Positions 7,483 through 16,432 are shown, numbered from the stretch's first letter. The stretch is 34,591 nt of DNA from an uncultured bacterium (GCA_947177425.1 CAMWUN010000038.1:1-34591); one strand, 5' to 3'. Translations and numbers: made by a program. The notes: a model not told the origin generated them from the sequence alone.

Positions 7483-10400
7483 ATGACAGCAGAAAAGCAG
7501 ATGAGAAGACTTAATTTATCACAGACACAGATTGTAATGACAGAGCAGGCACGTCCGGGCAGTGCGCAAAATACGATTTCTCTGAAACTTCACCTGCCGC
7601 ATCATACTCCGTGGATGGTGAAAGAGGCGGCGGATATTGTACTTGACAGTGCGGATATTTTTGCCGCCGCTCTCTGTTGCAGGGACGGAAAGTGGATGTT
7701 TTCCCGGGGCACAGGCAAGGTTTCTGAATGCACGATCGGAAAGGAACGGGATGCGGAACTGGCGGAAGAATACATGTCAGCCATGGACAGGCGTGGGTTT
7801 CCTATGGAGCAGTGTCTGTATCAGGCGGAAGTTATCCCCCTTTCAGGAGGAGGTGTGCTTTTGTATGTGCGTTTTCACCATGTGATTATCGACGGATACG
7901 GCATGAGTCTGTTTGTGCAGAAGGTGCTGGATGTGCTTGCCGGGAAAGGAACTGCCCGGTCAGTGTTTTTCCCTGAATACCTGCCTGCACAGGAGGATGC
8001 AGGTAAAAGCCCTATTGCCGGGGAGGGCCCATCTGTTACATACGGACAGGAGGACGGATTCTGGCCCTCCTATTTTGACGGCGCGGAATTTGAGAGCGCT
8101 GTTTTTCCGCAGAAAGCGGAAGGGAACAGCTTTGGAAGCTGCCGGGTGAGTGTGCCGGAAAAACTTATGAGAGAAGCAGAAGCGTTTGGGGAAAGGGAGG
8201 ATACTTCAATCCCTTATATTTTTGCGGCTGCCACTGCCCTTTATCTGGCCCGGGCCACTGGCAAAAAGTATGCCGTGTTCCTAATGCCCCGTTTAAACCG
8301 TACATCCGGGCAGATGGACACACTGGGCTGTTACACCCTGCTTGTTCCGGTAAGGGTGCAGGTGGAAGGGACGGATACCTTTGCAGAATTATGCCGGAAG
8401 GTGAAAAAAGCGTCAAGGGAGGCATCGGCCCATAAGGAATGCGGCTTTGACCGGATTCTTTCCGCACTGCGGGATAAAAACATGATAGGAGAATCCCTTT
8501 CGGAATATGTATTTAATTTTTATCGGTTTTCTTTCCGCACGGAATTTTCTTACAGCGTCCGGTTCAGTGTGGCGGGAGCTATGGCAAACCATCTGACCTT
8601 TAACCTGTTTTGTAATGAAAAGGGTGGTCTGGATTTACAGCCGGATTATCAGGAAAGCATTTATACAGAGGAAAAGGCCGGGTATTTCTGCGATGCCATC
8701 CTTGCGGTAGTGGTGCAGGGAACAGCGGGCCCGGGGCAGCCTGCCCCGGGCAGCGTCAGTGGGGGCAGTCCGGCGCCGGAGAAGCTTTCAGATATCACAA
8801 CGGCAGGGGAAGCGGAATACCGGAAAATCATGTCGGTGACAGGGAAAACATTTCCCGTTGGAAAAGAACTTACAATTCCGTCCCTCTTTTTGCGGGCGGC
8901 AGAAAGGTATAGGGATGCCCCTGCCCTGTATGCCGGGGAACATGCCTTTACCTTCGGCCAGCTTGATGAGATAAGCAGCCGGATTGCCTGCGGGTTAAGG
9001 CGCCTTGGGGTAAAAAGCGGCGACAGCGTTGCTTTTATGTTAAAGCGGGATTACCGTCTGATTCCTGCAATCCTTGGCATATCAAAGGCAGGGGCGGCTT
9101 TTATCCCGGTAGACCCTGCTTATCCTGCGGACAGAATTTCCTATATAATGGAAAACAGTCAGGCGGCCCGTCTGATTTCGTCCAGGGATGTAGAAATTGC
9201 GGAAAAATACGATTACATAGAGATAGACGCTCTTTTATCCCAGGAGACAGAGCCTGAACTTTTGCCGGAAATTAAGCAGGATGATCTGGCCTATATGATT
9301 TATACGTCGGGCACCACAGGGCGCCCCAAAGGGGTAATGCTTTCCCACAGGGGAATTGCAAATATTGTGTATCCGGATAATAATCCCTTTAACCGGGACA
9401 TCACCAGAAACTGTCACGGTATTGTGGCCATCGGCTCCATCTGCTTTGATATTTCTTTGTTTGAAATCTTTGTGCCGCTGATGAACGGCCTGTTTGTAGA
9501 ACTTGGCAGCGAGAAGGCCATGATGGATGCAGGGGAGCTGGCGGCTCATATCCTGCGCCACGGTGCAGATATCCTCCACTGCACGCCTTCACGGATTACG
9601 GCTTATCTGGCTAACGGCGCCTTTCTGAAAGCCTTAGGCAGCGTGAAAGCCATTCTTGCTGCCGGGGAGGTTCTGCCGGGAAGTCTTGTAAAGCGCCTGG
9701 GGGACACTTACGGGATAAGGATTTACAATGGCTACGGCCCTACGGAGACGACCATCGGGGCCACCATTACCGAGGCGGGGGACGCGGTTTCCATCGGTAC
9801 GCCTATTGCCAATATGGGCATCATTCTCTTAAACGGGGAGAGGAATCCGGTTCCTTTCGGAGCTGTGGGAGAAATATGCGTATATGGGAACGGCGTGGGC
9901 ATCGGCTATAAAGACAGGCCGGAAGAGACAGAAGCAAAATATGTGGACTGGCGAGGCATAAGGCTGTACCGGACAGGGGATCTGGGGTATTTTTCTGACG
10001 AGGGAAAGCTTATGTACTGCGGCAGAAACGACAGGCAGGTGAAACTGCGGGGACTGCGGATTGAGTTATCGGAAATTGAAAACGTTATGGGAGAGTTTCC
10101 CGGTGTGGCGGCATGCTGCTGTATTATACGGAAAATTGAAAAGACCGACCATCTGGCAGGCTTTTATACGGCATTGTCCGGGGAAAAAATAGACGGGGAG
10201 GCGTTAAAGGCCCATATGAAGGCAAGACTTACCTCCTATATGGTGCCGGATGTGTTAAAAGAGCTTGCTGCCATGCCCCAGACGCCAAACGGCAAGGCCG
10301 ATTTAAAAGCCCTTGCCAGGGAGCCGGTGGAATATGTCCGTGTCTACAAAAAACCGGAGACAGAGAAGGAAAAACTGGTCTGCAGCGCTTTTGAAGAGGT

Positions 10401-11781
10401 GCTGAATGTGGAGCAGGCCGGGCTGGACGATAATTTCTTTGAGCTGGGGGGCGATTCCTTAAATGCAGTCACGGTAATGCTTAAAATCGAAGAAAAGCTG
10501 GAACTTTCTGAAAATCAGTTGGAATTTGGGGATTTATACCAGTTTCCCACGCCTGCCCTTCTGCTGGAGCGGATCTACAAAAAGACAGACAGCAGTGAAG
10601 ATGCAGGATTTGACATAAAGACTCTGGATTACAGCGGATTTGGGGAATATCTTGCCGCCCATACCAGGAGGGAGGCGGGCCGTAAGCACCTTGGAAATGT
10701 ACTGCTGACGGGGGTGACAGGGTACCTTGGGATACATATTTTAGTGGATTTGCTTAAGAATCCGGAACTGTGCGGCAAAATCGTCTGTCTTTCACGGCCC
10801 AGAAAAACCCTTACGGCCCTGAAGCGGGTGAAATCCTCCTTATTTTATTATGCGGAAGAGGACTTTTCGGCAAGCTGCGGGGAAAAGTGGATGGTGGCGG
10901 AAGGGGATATCACCAACCCTGACATTTTTGCCCAGGACTGCCCTGTCCACATTGACACGATTATCAATTCCGCCGCCAATGTATCCCATTTTTCCTATGG
11001 GGATAACTTAGAAAAGATTAATACGCAGGGGGTCAAAAATCTCATCTGCTTTGCAAAAAGGGAAGGAGCGGCGCTCTGCCAGATTTCCACCATCAGCGTT
11101 GCGGGACTCACCGCAGGGGACGCCAAAAAGGACAGCTTTGGCGAACCGGATTTTTATATCGGGCAGGAAATACACAATAAGTATATTTATTCCAAATATA
11201 TGGCGGAATATGAAATGCTGCGGGCGGCGGTGGAAGACGGGCTGGAAATTAAAATCATGCGCATCGGGAACTTACAGGGGCGTATCTGCGACGGGGAGTT
11301 TCAGATGAATCTCCATTCCAACGCTTTTACACGCCAGTTTTCTTCCTACATTAAAATGGGGGCAGTGCCAAAGTCTGTCTATGAGGGAAGCGTGAATTTT
11401 TCCCCTGTGGACGAGACGGCACATAATATCGTTGCACTGGCGGCAACAAAGGAAGACACGGTAATCTTCCATGTATACCCGCCTATGGAGCTGAAATTTG
11501 CGGATTTGTTCCGGGGGGCCGTAAAACTGGGGTATTCCATTGACGTACTGCCTGACGAAGAATTCTTTGAGCTGCTTCAGGAGAAAAAGCGGACGGAGGA
11601 AGGAAGGGAACAGCTCCAGGGACTTATGACAAACGAACTGTCTAAGGGCCGCAGGGAAATCCCTGTGGTACAGGAAATTACGGACAGATATTTACAGGAT
11701 TTAGGGGAAAGGTGGAGTACCATTACCGAAGAATATATAAGCAAATATCTGTCTGCTTTAAGCGGCATGGATTTATTTTAA
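7483..11781 (+). CDS. Single-module nonribosomal peptide synthetase, C-A-T-reductase
   Basis: A 1432-aa product. The ATG at 7483 is eight bases from GGAG; the ATG at 7477 is too close. A condensation domain (about 10-420) carries HHVIIDG near residue 131. The adenylation domain (about 455-940) has YTSGTTGRPKG, FDISLFEIF, NGYGPTETT, YRTGDLG, GRNDRQVKLRGLRIEL and PNGKAD with the catalytic Lys. The carrier domain has FFELGGDSL near residue 988. The C-terminal thioester reductase (about 1070-1432) has GVTGYLG and YIYSK (YxxxK), so the product should leave as an aldehyde or alcohol. The specificity code read by eye is roughly D-I-F-H-L-A-G-I-G-K, which I cannot assign to an amino acid. A starting C domain suggests an acyl or peptidyl donor supplied in trans. 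No phosphopantetheinyl transferase is in the window. Confidence 0.93.
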   Translation: MTAEKQMRRLNLSQTQIVMTEQARPGSAQNTISLKLHLPHHTPWMVKEAADIVLDSADIFAAALCCRDGKWMFSRGTGKVSECTIGKERDAELAEEYMSAMDRRGFPMEQCLYQAEVIPLSGGGVLLYVRFHHVIIDGYGMSLFVQKVLDVLAGKGTARSVFFPEYLPAQEDAGKSPIAGEGPSVTYGQEDGFWPSYFDGAEFESAVFPQKAEGNSFGSCRVSVPEKLMREAEAFGEREDTSIPYIFAAATALYLARATGKKYAVFLMPRLNRTSGQMDTLGCYTLLVPVRVQVEGTDTFAELCRKVKKASREASAHKECGFDRILSALRDKNMIGESLSEYVFNFYRFSFRTEFSYSVRFSVAGAMANHLTFNLFCNEKGGLDLQPDYQESIYTEEKAGYFCDAILAVVVQGTAGPGQPAPGSVSGGSPAPEKLSDITTAGEAEYRKIMSVTGKTFPVGKELTIPSLFLRAAERYRDAPALYAGEHAFTFGQLDEISSRIACGLRRLGVKSGDSVAFMLKRDYRLIPAILGISKAGAAFIPVDPAYPADRISYIMENSQAARLISSRDVEIAEKYDYIEIDALLSQETEPELLPEIKQDDLAYMIYTSGTTGRPKGVMLSHRGIANIVYPDNNPFNRDITRNCHGIVAIGSICFDISLFEIFVPLMNGLFVELGSEKAMMDAGELAAHILRHGADILHCTPSRITAYLANGAFLKALGSVKAILAAGEVLPGSLVKRLGDTYGIRIYNGYGPTETTIGATITEAGDAVSIGTPIANMGIILLNGERNPVPFGAVGEICVYGNGVGIGYKDRPEETEAKYVDWRGIRLYRTGDLGYFSDEGKLMYCGRNDRQVKLRGLRIELSEIENVMGEFPGVAACCCIIRKIEKTDHLAGFYTALSGEKIDGEALKAHMKARLTSYMVPDVLKELAAMPQTPNGKADLKALAREPVEYVRVYKKPETEKEKLVCSAFEEVLNVEQAGLDDNFFELGGDSLNAVTVMLKIEEKLELSENQLEFGDLYQFPTPALLLERIYKKTDSSEDAGFDIKTLDYSGFGEYLAAHTRREAGRKHLGNVLLTGVTGYLGIHILVDLLKNPELCGKIVCLSRPRKTLTALKRVKSSLFYYAEEDFSASCGEKWMVAEGDITNPDIFAQDCPVHIDTIINSAANVSHFSYGDNLEKINTQGVKNLICFAKREGAALCQISTISVAGLTAGDAKKDSFGEPDFYIGQEIHNKYIYSKYMAEYEMLRAAVEDGLEIKIMRIGNLQGRICDGEFQMNLHSNAFTRQFSSYIKMGAVPKSVYEGSVNFSPVDETAHNIVALAATKEDTVIFHVYPPMELKFADLFRGAVKLGYSIDVLPDEEFFELLQEKKRTEEGREQLQGLMTNELSKGRREIPVVQEITDRYLQDLGERWSTITEEYISKYLSALSGMDLF

Positions 11782-11797
11782 AGGAGAGGAAAGGGAA

Positions 11798-13237
11798 ATG
11801 GCATCAATTGCACTTTGGAGCTTTGCGGTTTTTATGGCATCGGTTTTTGCCGGACTGCTGACGGGGATTACGCTTACCCCGAAATATAAAGGAACGGTAA
11901 GGGCTGTATTTTGGACCATCGGGGCCATCGTGGGCTATATCATGGCGTTTGTAAGTTATTCCATTAACCTGTACAATGACGCGGTGGGAATACTGGGGCT
12001 GTCCGCCCTTGTATGTATTGTGCCGCAGTTTTTATACAAGGACAGTTGGTCCACCAAGCTTTCCATCTCTCTGATGGCCTGCCTGATTGCGAATGTCAGT
12101 ACCTTTATGTTCTGCGGAACTACCGATACCCTTCTTGGCCCGGCCTTTGGTTTTATTAAGGAAAGCCCTTACGATACGCCGAATCTGATTTTCTTTATCG
12201 GGATCAAACTTGTAGTTTATGCTGTATTTTCGGTACTGTATGCCCGTTTTTTAAAAAAGACCATACACCGCACCATAGAGGCGGTAGGTGGGAAAATGAC
12301 AGTGTTCCTTCCGGCCCTGTTTATCTCAGTGGTAGGTTTTTATTTTATTAATCTTGTGTCAAACGGAGTGGGAATCTATCCGGACAATCCATGGTTTTTC
12401 CTGCTGTATATTACCGTATGCCTGATATTTCTGGTGGAATTCTGGATGATTTTTTACTCCATCAACCAGAGTGCCAGGACGATGAAAACTACGGCAGAAC
12501 TGAATGTGGCAACGAATATCCAGCAGTCCATGCTGCCCTGCATTTTCCCGGCCTTTCCGGATAGGGAGGAGTTTGACGTGTTTGCAGCCATGGAACCGGC
12601 CAAGGAAGTGGGAGGCGACTTCTATGACTTTTTTATGGTGGATGAACGCCATCTTGCCGTTGTGGCGGCGGACGTGTCCGGCAAGGGTGTCCCTGCGGCG
12701 CTGTTCATGGTCATCGGTAAGACTCTGATCAAGGATCACACCCAGCCGGGCCGGGATTTGGGCGAAGTATTCACAGAGGTAAACGATCTTTTATGCGAAT
12801 CCAACAGCGAGGGAATGTTCATTACTGCCTTTGAGGGGGTTCTGGACCTTGTGACAGGGGAATTCCGGTTCGTAAACGCGGGCCATGAGATACCCTTTAT
12901 CTGTAAAAAGAACGGTGTATTTGAACCATATAAGATTCGGGCGGGATTTGTCCTTGCAGGTATGGAGGGGATACAGTACAAATGCGGCTCCATGCAGCTT
13001 GAAGTGGGGGATAAGTTCTTCCAGTACACAGACGGTGTGACGGAAGCCACTAACAGGGATAACGAGCTTTACGGCATGGAACGGCTGGGGAAAGTGCTTT
13101 GCGCAAATGCGACCCTGCCGCCGTCAGAACTTCTTCCGGCTGTGAAAGCGGATATTGACGCATTTGTAGGCGGTGCGGAGCAGTTCGATGATATCACCAT
13201 GCTTTGTTTCGAGTACAGGAAGCGGATGCAGGGATAA
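11798..13237 (+). CDS. Membrane PP2C-type phosphatase (SpoIIE/RsbU family)
   Basis: A 479-aa product. The first 220 residues form about seven hydrophobic membrane segments. After a short linker (about 230-245, LNVATNIQQSMLPCIFP, typical of RsbU-like phosphatases) the PP2C domain runs to the end, with VGGDFYDFF, VAADVSGKGVPAALFM, FVNAGHEIPFI, YTDGVTEATN and DDITMLCFEY. The Asp residues for the two metals are present. It would dephosphorylate a STAS protein such as the one at 7110, in response to a membrane signal. It starts 16 bases after the NRPS stop with a GGAGAGG site, so it is in the same transcript. The membrane sensor part is unlike SpoIIE in detail and its ligand is unknown. Confidence 0.92.
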   Translation: MASIALWSFAVFMASVFAGLLTGITLTPKYKGTVRAVFWTIGAIVGYIMAFVSYSINLYNDAVGILGLSALVCIVPQFLYKDSWSTKLSISLMACLIANVSTFMFCGTTDTLLGPAFGFIKESPYDTPNLIFFIGIKLVVYAVFSVLYARFLKKTIHRTIEAVGGKMTVFLPALFISVVGFYFINLVSNGVGIYPDNPWFFLLYITVCLIFLVEFWMIFYSINQSARTMKTTAELNVATNIQQSMLPCIFPAFPDREEFDVFAAMEPAKEVGGDFYDFFMVDERHLAVVAADVSGKGVPAALFMVIGKTLIKDHTQPGRDLGEVFTEVNDLLCESNSEGMFITAFEGVLDLVTGEFRFVNAGHEIPFICKKNGVFEPYKIRAGFVLAGMEGIQYKCGSMQLEVGDKFFQYTDGVTEATNRDNELYGMERLGKVLCANATLPPSELLPAVKADIDAFVGGAEQFDDITMLCFEYRKRMQG

Positions 13238-13362
13238 AAGGCTGCCGGTCTTGATATGCTGGATAAAAAGAGGCTCAGGGAGAAAAAAGCGCATAGACCC
13301 GGCAGATGACAGAAAAGGACATAGGAAAGAGAGAACAGAAATAAGAGGGAGGCAGAAGGTAA

Positions 13363-13827
13363 ATGGAAAATGCAGCAATGCTGAAATTTCATGCAGACGA
13401 TATTATTTTGAAAGAGGGCGGGACTTATGAGGAAATGTACAAAATCATATCCGGTTCCGTGGCAGTTTATATCCGGTATGGGGAAAAAGAGGAACATCTG
13501 ATTGGGATTTATTCCAAGCCAAAGTGTTTTGGGGAAACCCATGTGCTTTCCGTCCAGCCCAGTATTTACACAGTGGTCGCTTATGACGAAGTGCTGCTGA
13601 TGCGCATTACAAAGGATTCCTTAGAGGAATTCATCAGGAACAATCCCAGAAACGCAATTGATATCATGCAGAATATGGTGCATACCAATATGCTGATGCA
13701 GAAAAATATCGACCTTCTGCTGGATGATATTTATGAAAAGCAGGATATCAATAAAAAGAGGACAGAAGACATTAAAAATAAGATTAAGCAGTACCGCATG
13801 AACGGGTTTAATCTTTTGGGAGTCTGA
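13363..13827 (+). CDS. Cyclic-nucleotide-binding-domain protein without HTH
   Basis: A 154-aa product. Residues 5-95 match the Crp/cNMP beta-roll: FHADDIILKEGG, MYKIISGSVAVYIRYG, PKCFGETHVLSVQPSIYTVVAYDEVLLMRI. A long helix (about 90-135) and a charged tail follow. There is no winged helix or HTH, so it is not a normal Crp/Fnr regulator. It probably senses a ligand or acts as a protein partner. Start ATG 13363 follows a GGGAGGCAGAAGG site. It lies downstream of the phosphatase gene, and such CNB domains are known alongside partner-switching proteins, so a regulatory role on the phosphatase is reasonable inference. The canonical cAMP-binding Arg is not clearly present. Confidence 0.8.
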   Translation: MENAAMLKFHADDIILKEGGTYEEMYKIISGSVAVYIRYGEKEEHLIGIYSKPKCFGETHVLSVQPSIYTVVAYDEVLLMRITKDSLEEFIRNNPRNAIDIMQNMVHTNMLMQKNIDLLLDDIYEKQDINKKRTEDIKNKIKQYRMNGFNLLGV

Positions 13828-13828
13828 G

Positions 13829-13951
13829 ATGCCGGATTTTACCCTTACTATTGCTGCGTTGGGAAAGTGGGGAAGCGTATGGACATCAGATTTCTGCTGA
13901 TGACGCTGATTCTGGGAGGCAGAACTGACAGAGCTGGCCGGGAAACTTAAG
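13829..13951 (+). other. Interrupted reading frame in front of the acyltransferase gene
   Basis: One base after the preceding stop codon an ATG at 13829 opens 23 codons (MPDFTLTIAALGKWGSVWTS...). The same frame is then stopped by TGA TGA CGC TGA (13898-13909), reopens as FWEAELTELAGKLKMPDARK and runs in frame into the acyltransferase gene. Both parts look like protein (hydrophobic start, then a charged helix), so this may be a small gene or N-terminal domain broken by mutation. There is no second copy in the window to compare with, and chance openness is possible. Confidence 0.3.
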
Positions 13952-14011
13952 ATGCCTGATGCAAGGAAGCTGTGGGAAAAATGTGAAAAATTGCAGAGGG
14001 AGATGAAGAAA

Positions 14012-15172
14012 ATGAGTACAGTTTTTTCGCGTGAAGAGATAAATACAGGAAGACAAAGGGAGTTTGATTACCTGAAAGGTATTTTTATGCTGTTTATTTA
14101 CCTGATTCATGCGTTTCAGGCAACCATGTCTGCGGAGGATTCCATTACCAGTGGGGTTTATATGTTCGCCACTATGTCCGGTGCGGCTATTTTCATCTTT
14201 GTTATGGGAATTGGGACTGTGTACAGCAAAAATACAGCGCCGGCGGAGTTTTCAAAGAGCGGTATCCGCATGGTAATTTACCAGTATCTGAATAACATTG
14301 CTTATGTAGCCGCACTGCTTTTACCGTACCCTTTCGTCCGTGGAAACCTGTCGGATGCCGGAATGGGGAATTTTACACTGTTGGTAAAGATTTACATTCA
14401 GTATACAAATATCTTTTTTATTACCGGCATCATATATCTTGTACTGGCATTACTTAGAAAAATTGAAATCAGGCGTTGCTCTGTTTCCCAGGCCGGATTT
14501 TTGAGGAAAGCTGCCGGGTACGTGATAATGGGTCTGGCAGTCAGCATAGCCGCCCCGTTTCTTTATGGAAAAACTGTAAATGTGCCGGTGATTGGGTATG
14601 TGGTGAAGCTTCTGATTGGAGAAGCGGATTTTGTTTCCTTTACACCGCTTTATTTTCTGTCCTATGCGCTGTTTGGAGTTGCCTTTGGCGAAATCCTGCG
14701 GCATGTGAAGGATAAGGCGGGATTTTACAAAAGGCTGGCCATCCCCTGTATTGTCATTGTCATTGCATGGTGGGCGCTGATATTCAGAAAGTATGGTTCG
14801 GACATATCACAGATGCGTGCAGTGCTGGGGGACGCGTATACCCTGCCTGACTTCTGGCATGTGGCAGCAAGTATGGCGCACATATTGTTTTTTGCCATAA
14901 TTATTTTCCTCATTGAAAAAAGAACCGGAAGGAAAGCTGGCAGGAGGATGCAGGAACCAGGGAATCCTGTCACGAGGCAGCTTCTGTATTATAGCAGACA
15001 TATATCAAAGTATTATGCGCTGCATGTGACGGTATATTTCATTGCTTTAGGGATGCATGGTTATGAGAGTTTTAAGAGTTATCAGTGCTGGTTTCTTACA
15101 CTGTTGTCAATGATTGTTACAGAGTTTATGGTAAGGGGATACAATTCATTGTTTGAAAGAATAAAAAAATGA
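14012..15172 (+). CDS. Acyltransferase-3-like integral membrane protein
   Basis: A 386-aa product from the ATG at 14012, ten bases after AGGGAG; earlier in-frame ATGs (13952, 14003) lack good sites. It begins with RQREFDYLKGIFMLFIYLIHAFQ, the R-x-x-x-x-D-x-L-K-G...H motif of membrane acyltransferases (Acyl_transf_3/OafA-like). About nine to ten hydrophobic segments follow. Such enzymes move acyl groups onto sugars, peptides or lipids at the membrane. As the last gene of the NRPS operon it could modify the NRPS product, but the family is wide and some members are not enzymes. The His in HAF is the candidate catalytic residue. Confidence 0.7.
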   Translation: MSTVFSREEINTGRQREFDYLKGIFMLFIYLIHAFQATMSAEDSITSGVYMFATMSGAAIFIFVMGIGTVYSKNTAPAEFSKSGIRMVIYQYLNNIAYVAALLLPYPFVRGNLSDAGMGNFTLLVKIYIQYTNIFFITGIIYLVLALLRKIEIRRCSVSQAGFLRKAAGYVIMGLAVSIAAPFLYGKTVNVPVIGYVVKLLIGEADFVSFTPLYFLSYALFGVAFGEILRHVKDKAGFYKRLAIPCIVIVIAWWALIFRKYGSDISQMRAVLGDAYTLPDFWHVAASMAHILFFAIIIFLIEKRTGRKAGRRMQEPGNPVTRQLLYYSRHISKYYALHVTVYFIALGMHGYESFKSYQCWFLTLLSMIVTEFMVRGYNSLFERIKK

Positions 15173-15193
15173 TTTCCGGTCAGGAGGTAGCAG

Positions 15194-15222
15194 TTGACTT
15201 TTTCCCCTGCGGCCAATATAAT
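15194..15222 (+). promoter_or_regulatory. Consensus-like sigma-A promoter in the gap before tatD
   Basis: TTGACT (15194-15199), a 17-base spacer and TATAAT (15217-15222) match the vegetative consensus in 11 of 12 positions. Transcription should begin near 15229, more than 270 bases before tatD. The 328-base gap 15173-15500 holds this promoter, a hairpin terminator at 15352 and no convincing gene. Confidence 0.85.
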
Positions 15223-15228
15223 TTAATT

Positions 15229-15385
15229 ATTGGGAAAGTTTGTAAAATATGCCAGAATCAGTAGAGACATTCTGTATGAAACGAAACAGAGATTGCTTAT
15301 TGGGCAGGATGACAGAAAATAGCATAATAGTATGATGAAAGTGGTGACGGGGATACGGCGTTGGGGAAGGCCGTATCTTTTGTTT
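15229..15385 (+). ncRNA. Candidate small RNA or attenuated leader upstream of tatD
   Basis: A strong promoter ending at 15222 and a rho-independent terminator at 15352-15385 bound a transcript of about 157 bases. The only ORF in it (ATG 15249, 28 codons) has no good ribosome site. I do not recognise an Rfam class. It could be a free small RNA or a terminated leader of tatD with partial read-through. The ends are predicted, not observed. Confidence 0.5.
15352..15385 (+). terminator. Rho-independent terminator inside the tatD upstream gap
   Basis: GATACGGC (15352-15359) pairs perfectly with GCCGTATC (15370-15377) over a ten-base loop and is followed by TTTTGTTT. It ends the transcript that starts near 15229, about 120 bases before tatD. 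Confidence 0.75.
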
Positions 15386-15500
15386 ACCATTTTTTAAATT
15401 CAATAAACAAATAGCGTGTTCCCATGCATATGTGACCTGTTTTAGTGTAACGGCGTTGGTTTTGGCAGTAATACATGAATACAAAGTGGAAGGAAAAGAA

Positions 15501-16295
15501 ATGGAAATAAAATATTATGATATAGGATTAAATCTCTTCTGCAGACAGTTCCCGGAACCGGAAAAGATTATCAGCGGGGCGGAAAACGAAGGCGTATGCT
15601 GTATTCTGACGGGAACAGATATGAAAGAAAACAGCAGAATCAATGATTTTGTAAAAACCCACAATGTCTTTGGCACAGCCGGGATACATCCCCACAATGC
15701 TGACAGGGCAAAGCAGGAAGACTTTGAACAGATGGAGAAGATATTTTCGGAAAACGAAAAAGTAGTTGCTGTGGGAGAGTGCGGCCTGGATTATGACAGG
15801 ATGTTTTCTGCCAGGGAAAATCAGATTAGATGCTTAGAGAAGCATATTGTGCTTGCGGAAAAGCTGCATATGCCGTTGTTTCTTCACGAACGGAGCGCCG
15901 CGGATGACTTTACCAGAAGATTTAAAAAGCATCCCGAAATATGTAAGAATTCCGTAGTCCATTGTTTCACGGGCGATAAGAAAACATTAGACAGGTATTT
16001 ATCCATGGGATTTTCTATTGGCATAACGGGATGGATTTGCGATGACCGCCGGGGAGGGGAATTGCGGGAGGCTGTATCCATGATTCCTCTGGACCGGATT
16101 CTGGTGGAAACAGACGCACCCTATCTGACACCTAAGAATGTGCCGAATCTTAACAGGACAAACGTACCACAGAATATTAAGTACGTGGTAAGGGAACTTT
16201 CAAAATATATGAAGGTGCCGGAAGAGGAACTGATGGAAAATGCCAGAAAAAATACAGAGAGAATTTTTCATTTAAAGCAGGCAGTCTCTCTGTAA
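15501..16295 (+). CDS. tatD: TatD-family metal-dependent hydrolase/DNase
   Basis: A 264-aa product, close to E. coli TatD in length. The start at 15501 (MEIKYYDIGLNLF) follows GGAAGGAAAAG; the 23 codons open upstream are not conserved-looking. It has the TatD-proper version of the first motif (DIGLNL rather than DxHxH), then TAGIHPHNAD, VGECGLDYDR, LFLHERSA, VVHCFTG, the GITGWICDDRRGGELRE stretch that is nearly the same as in E. coli TatD, and VETDAPYL. TatD enzymes are reported as Mg-dependent 3'-5' exonucleases in DNA repair and degradation. The gene stands apart from the flanking clusters and is probably housekeeping. Confidence 0.93.
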   Translation: MEIKYYDIGLNLFCRQFPEPEKIISGAENEGVCCILTGTDMKENSRINDFVKTHNVFGTAGIHPHNADRAKQEDFEQMEKIFSENEKVVAVGECGLDYDRMFSARENQIRCLEKHIVLAEKLHMPLFLHERSAADDFTRRFKKHPEICKNSVVHCFTGDKKTLDRYLSMGFSIGITGWICDDRRGGELREAVSMIPLDRILVETDAPYLTPKNVPNLNRTNVPQNIKYVVRELSKYMKVPEEELMENARKNTERIFHLKQAVSL

Positions 16296-16370
16296 GCAGG
16301 CGGGGATTGCACCCGCGCGGCAGCCGCCAGAAACAGGGAAACCTGGCTTTGACCCGCTGCCCGTGGGTAT
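16296..16370 (+). repeat. Intergenic hairpin-forming repeat element, copy B
   Basis: This element directly follows the tatD stop codon. It contains GCGCGGCAGCCGCCAGAAA and CCTGGCTTTGACCCGCTGCC, which correspond to the two arms of copy A at 7026-7079. The arms can pair GCCAG with CTGGC and, further out, GGCAG with CTGCC. The upstream part (GCAGGCGGGGATTGCACCC) also aligns with copy A. The inner loop is shorter than in copy A. There is no T-run, so it is not a classic terminator. Confidence 0.6.
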
Positions 16371-16432
16371 AAAATTTAATCAACGGCAGTACAACAGGTA
16401 AAACGATCATTATTTACGAAAGGAGAAGAAGT

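Noticed and set aside
9235-9592. Minus-strand frames within the NRPS gene
   Set aside because: They lie opposite the adenylation core motifs, with no domain similarity of their own.
13238-13362. Gene in the gap between phosphatase and CNB protein
   Set aside because: Only a 17-codon frame (MLDKKRLREKK...) without a ribosome site is present; the distant CTGCCGG/CCGGCAG repeat there has a loop too long to count as a terminator.
15229-15385. 6S RNA or SRP RNA for the gene-free transcript
   Set aside because: I could not see the long bubble hairpin of 6S or the conserved SRP domain tetraloop, so no class is claimed.
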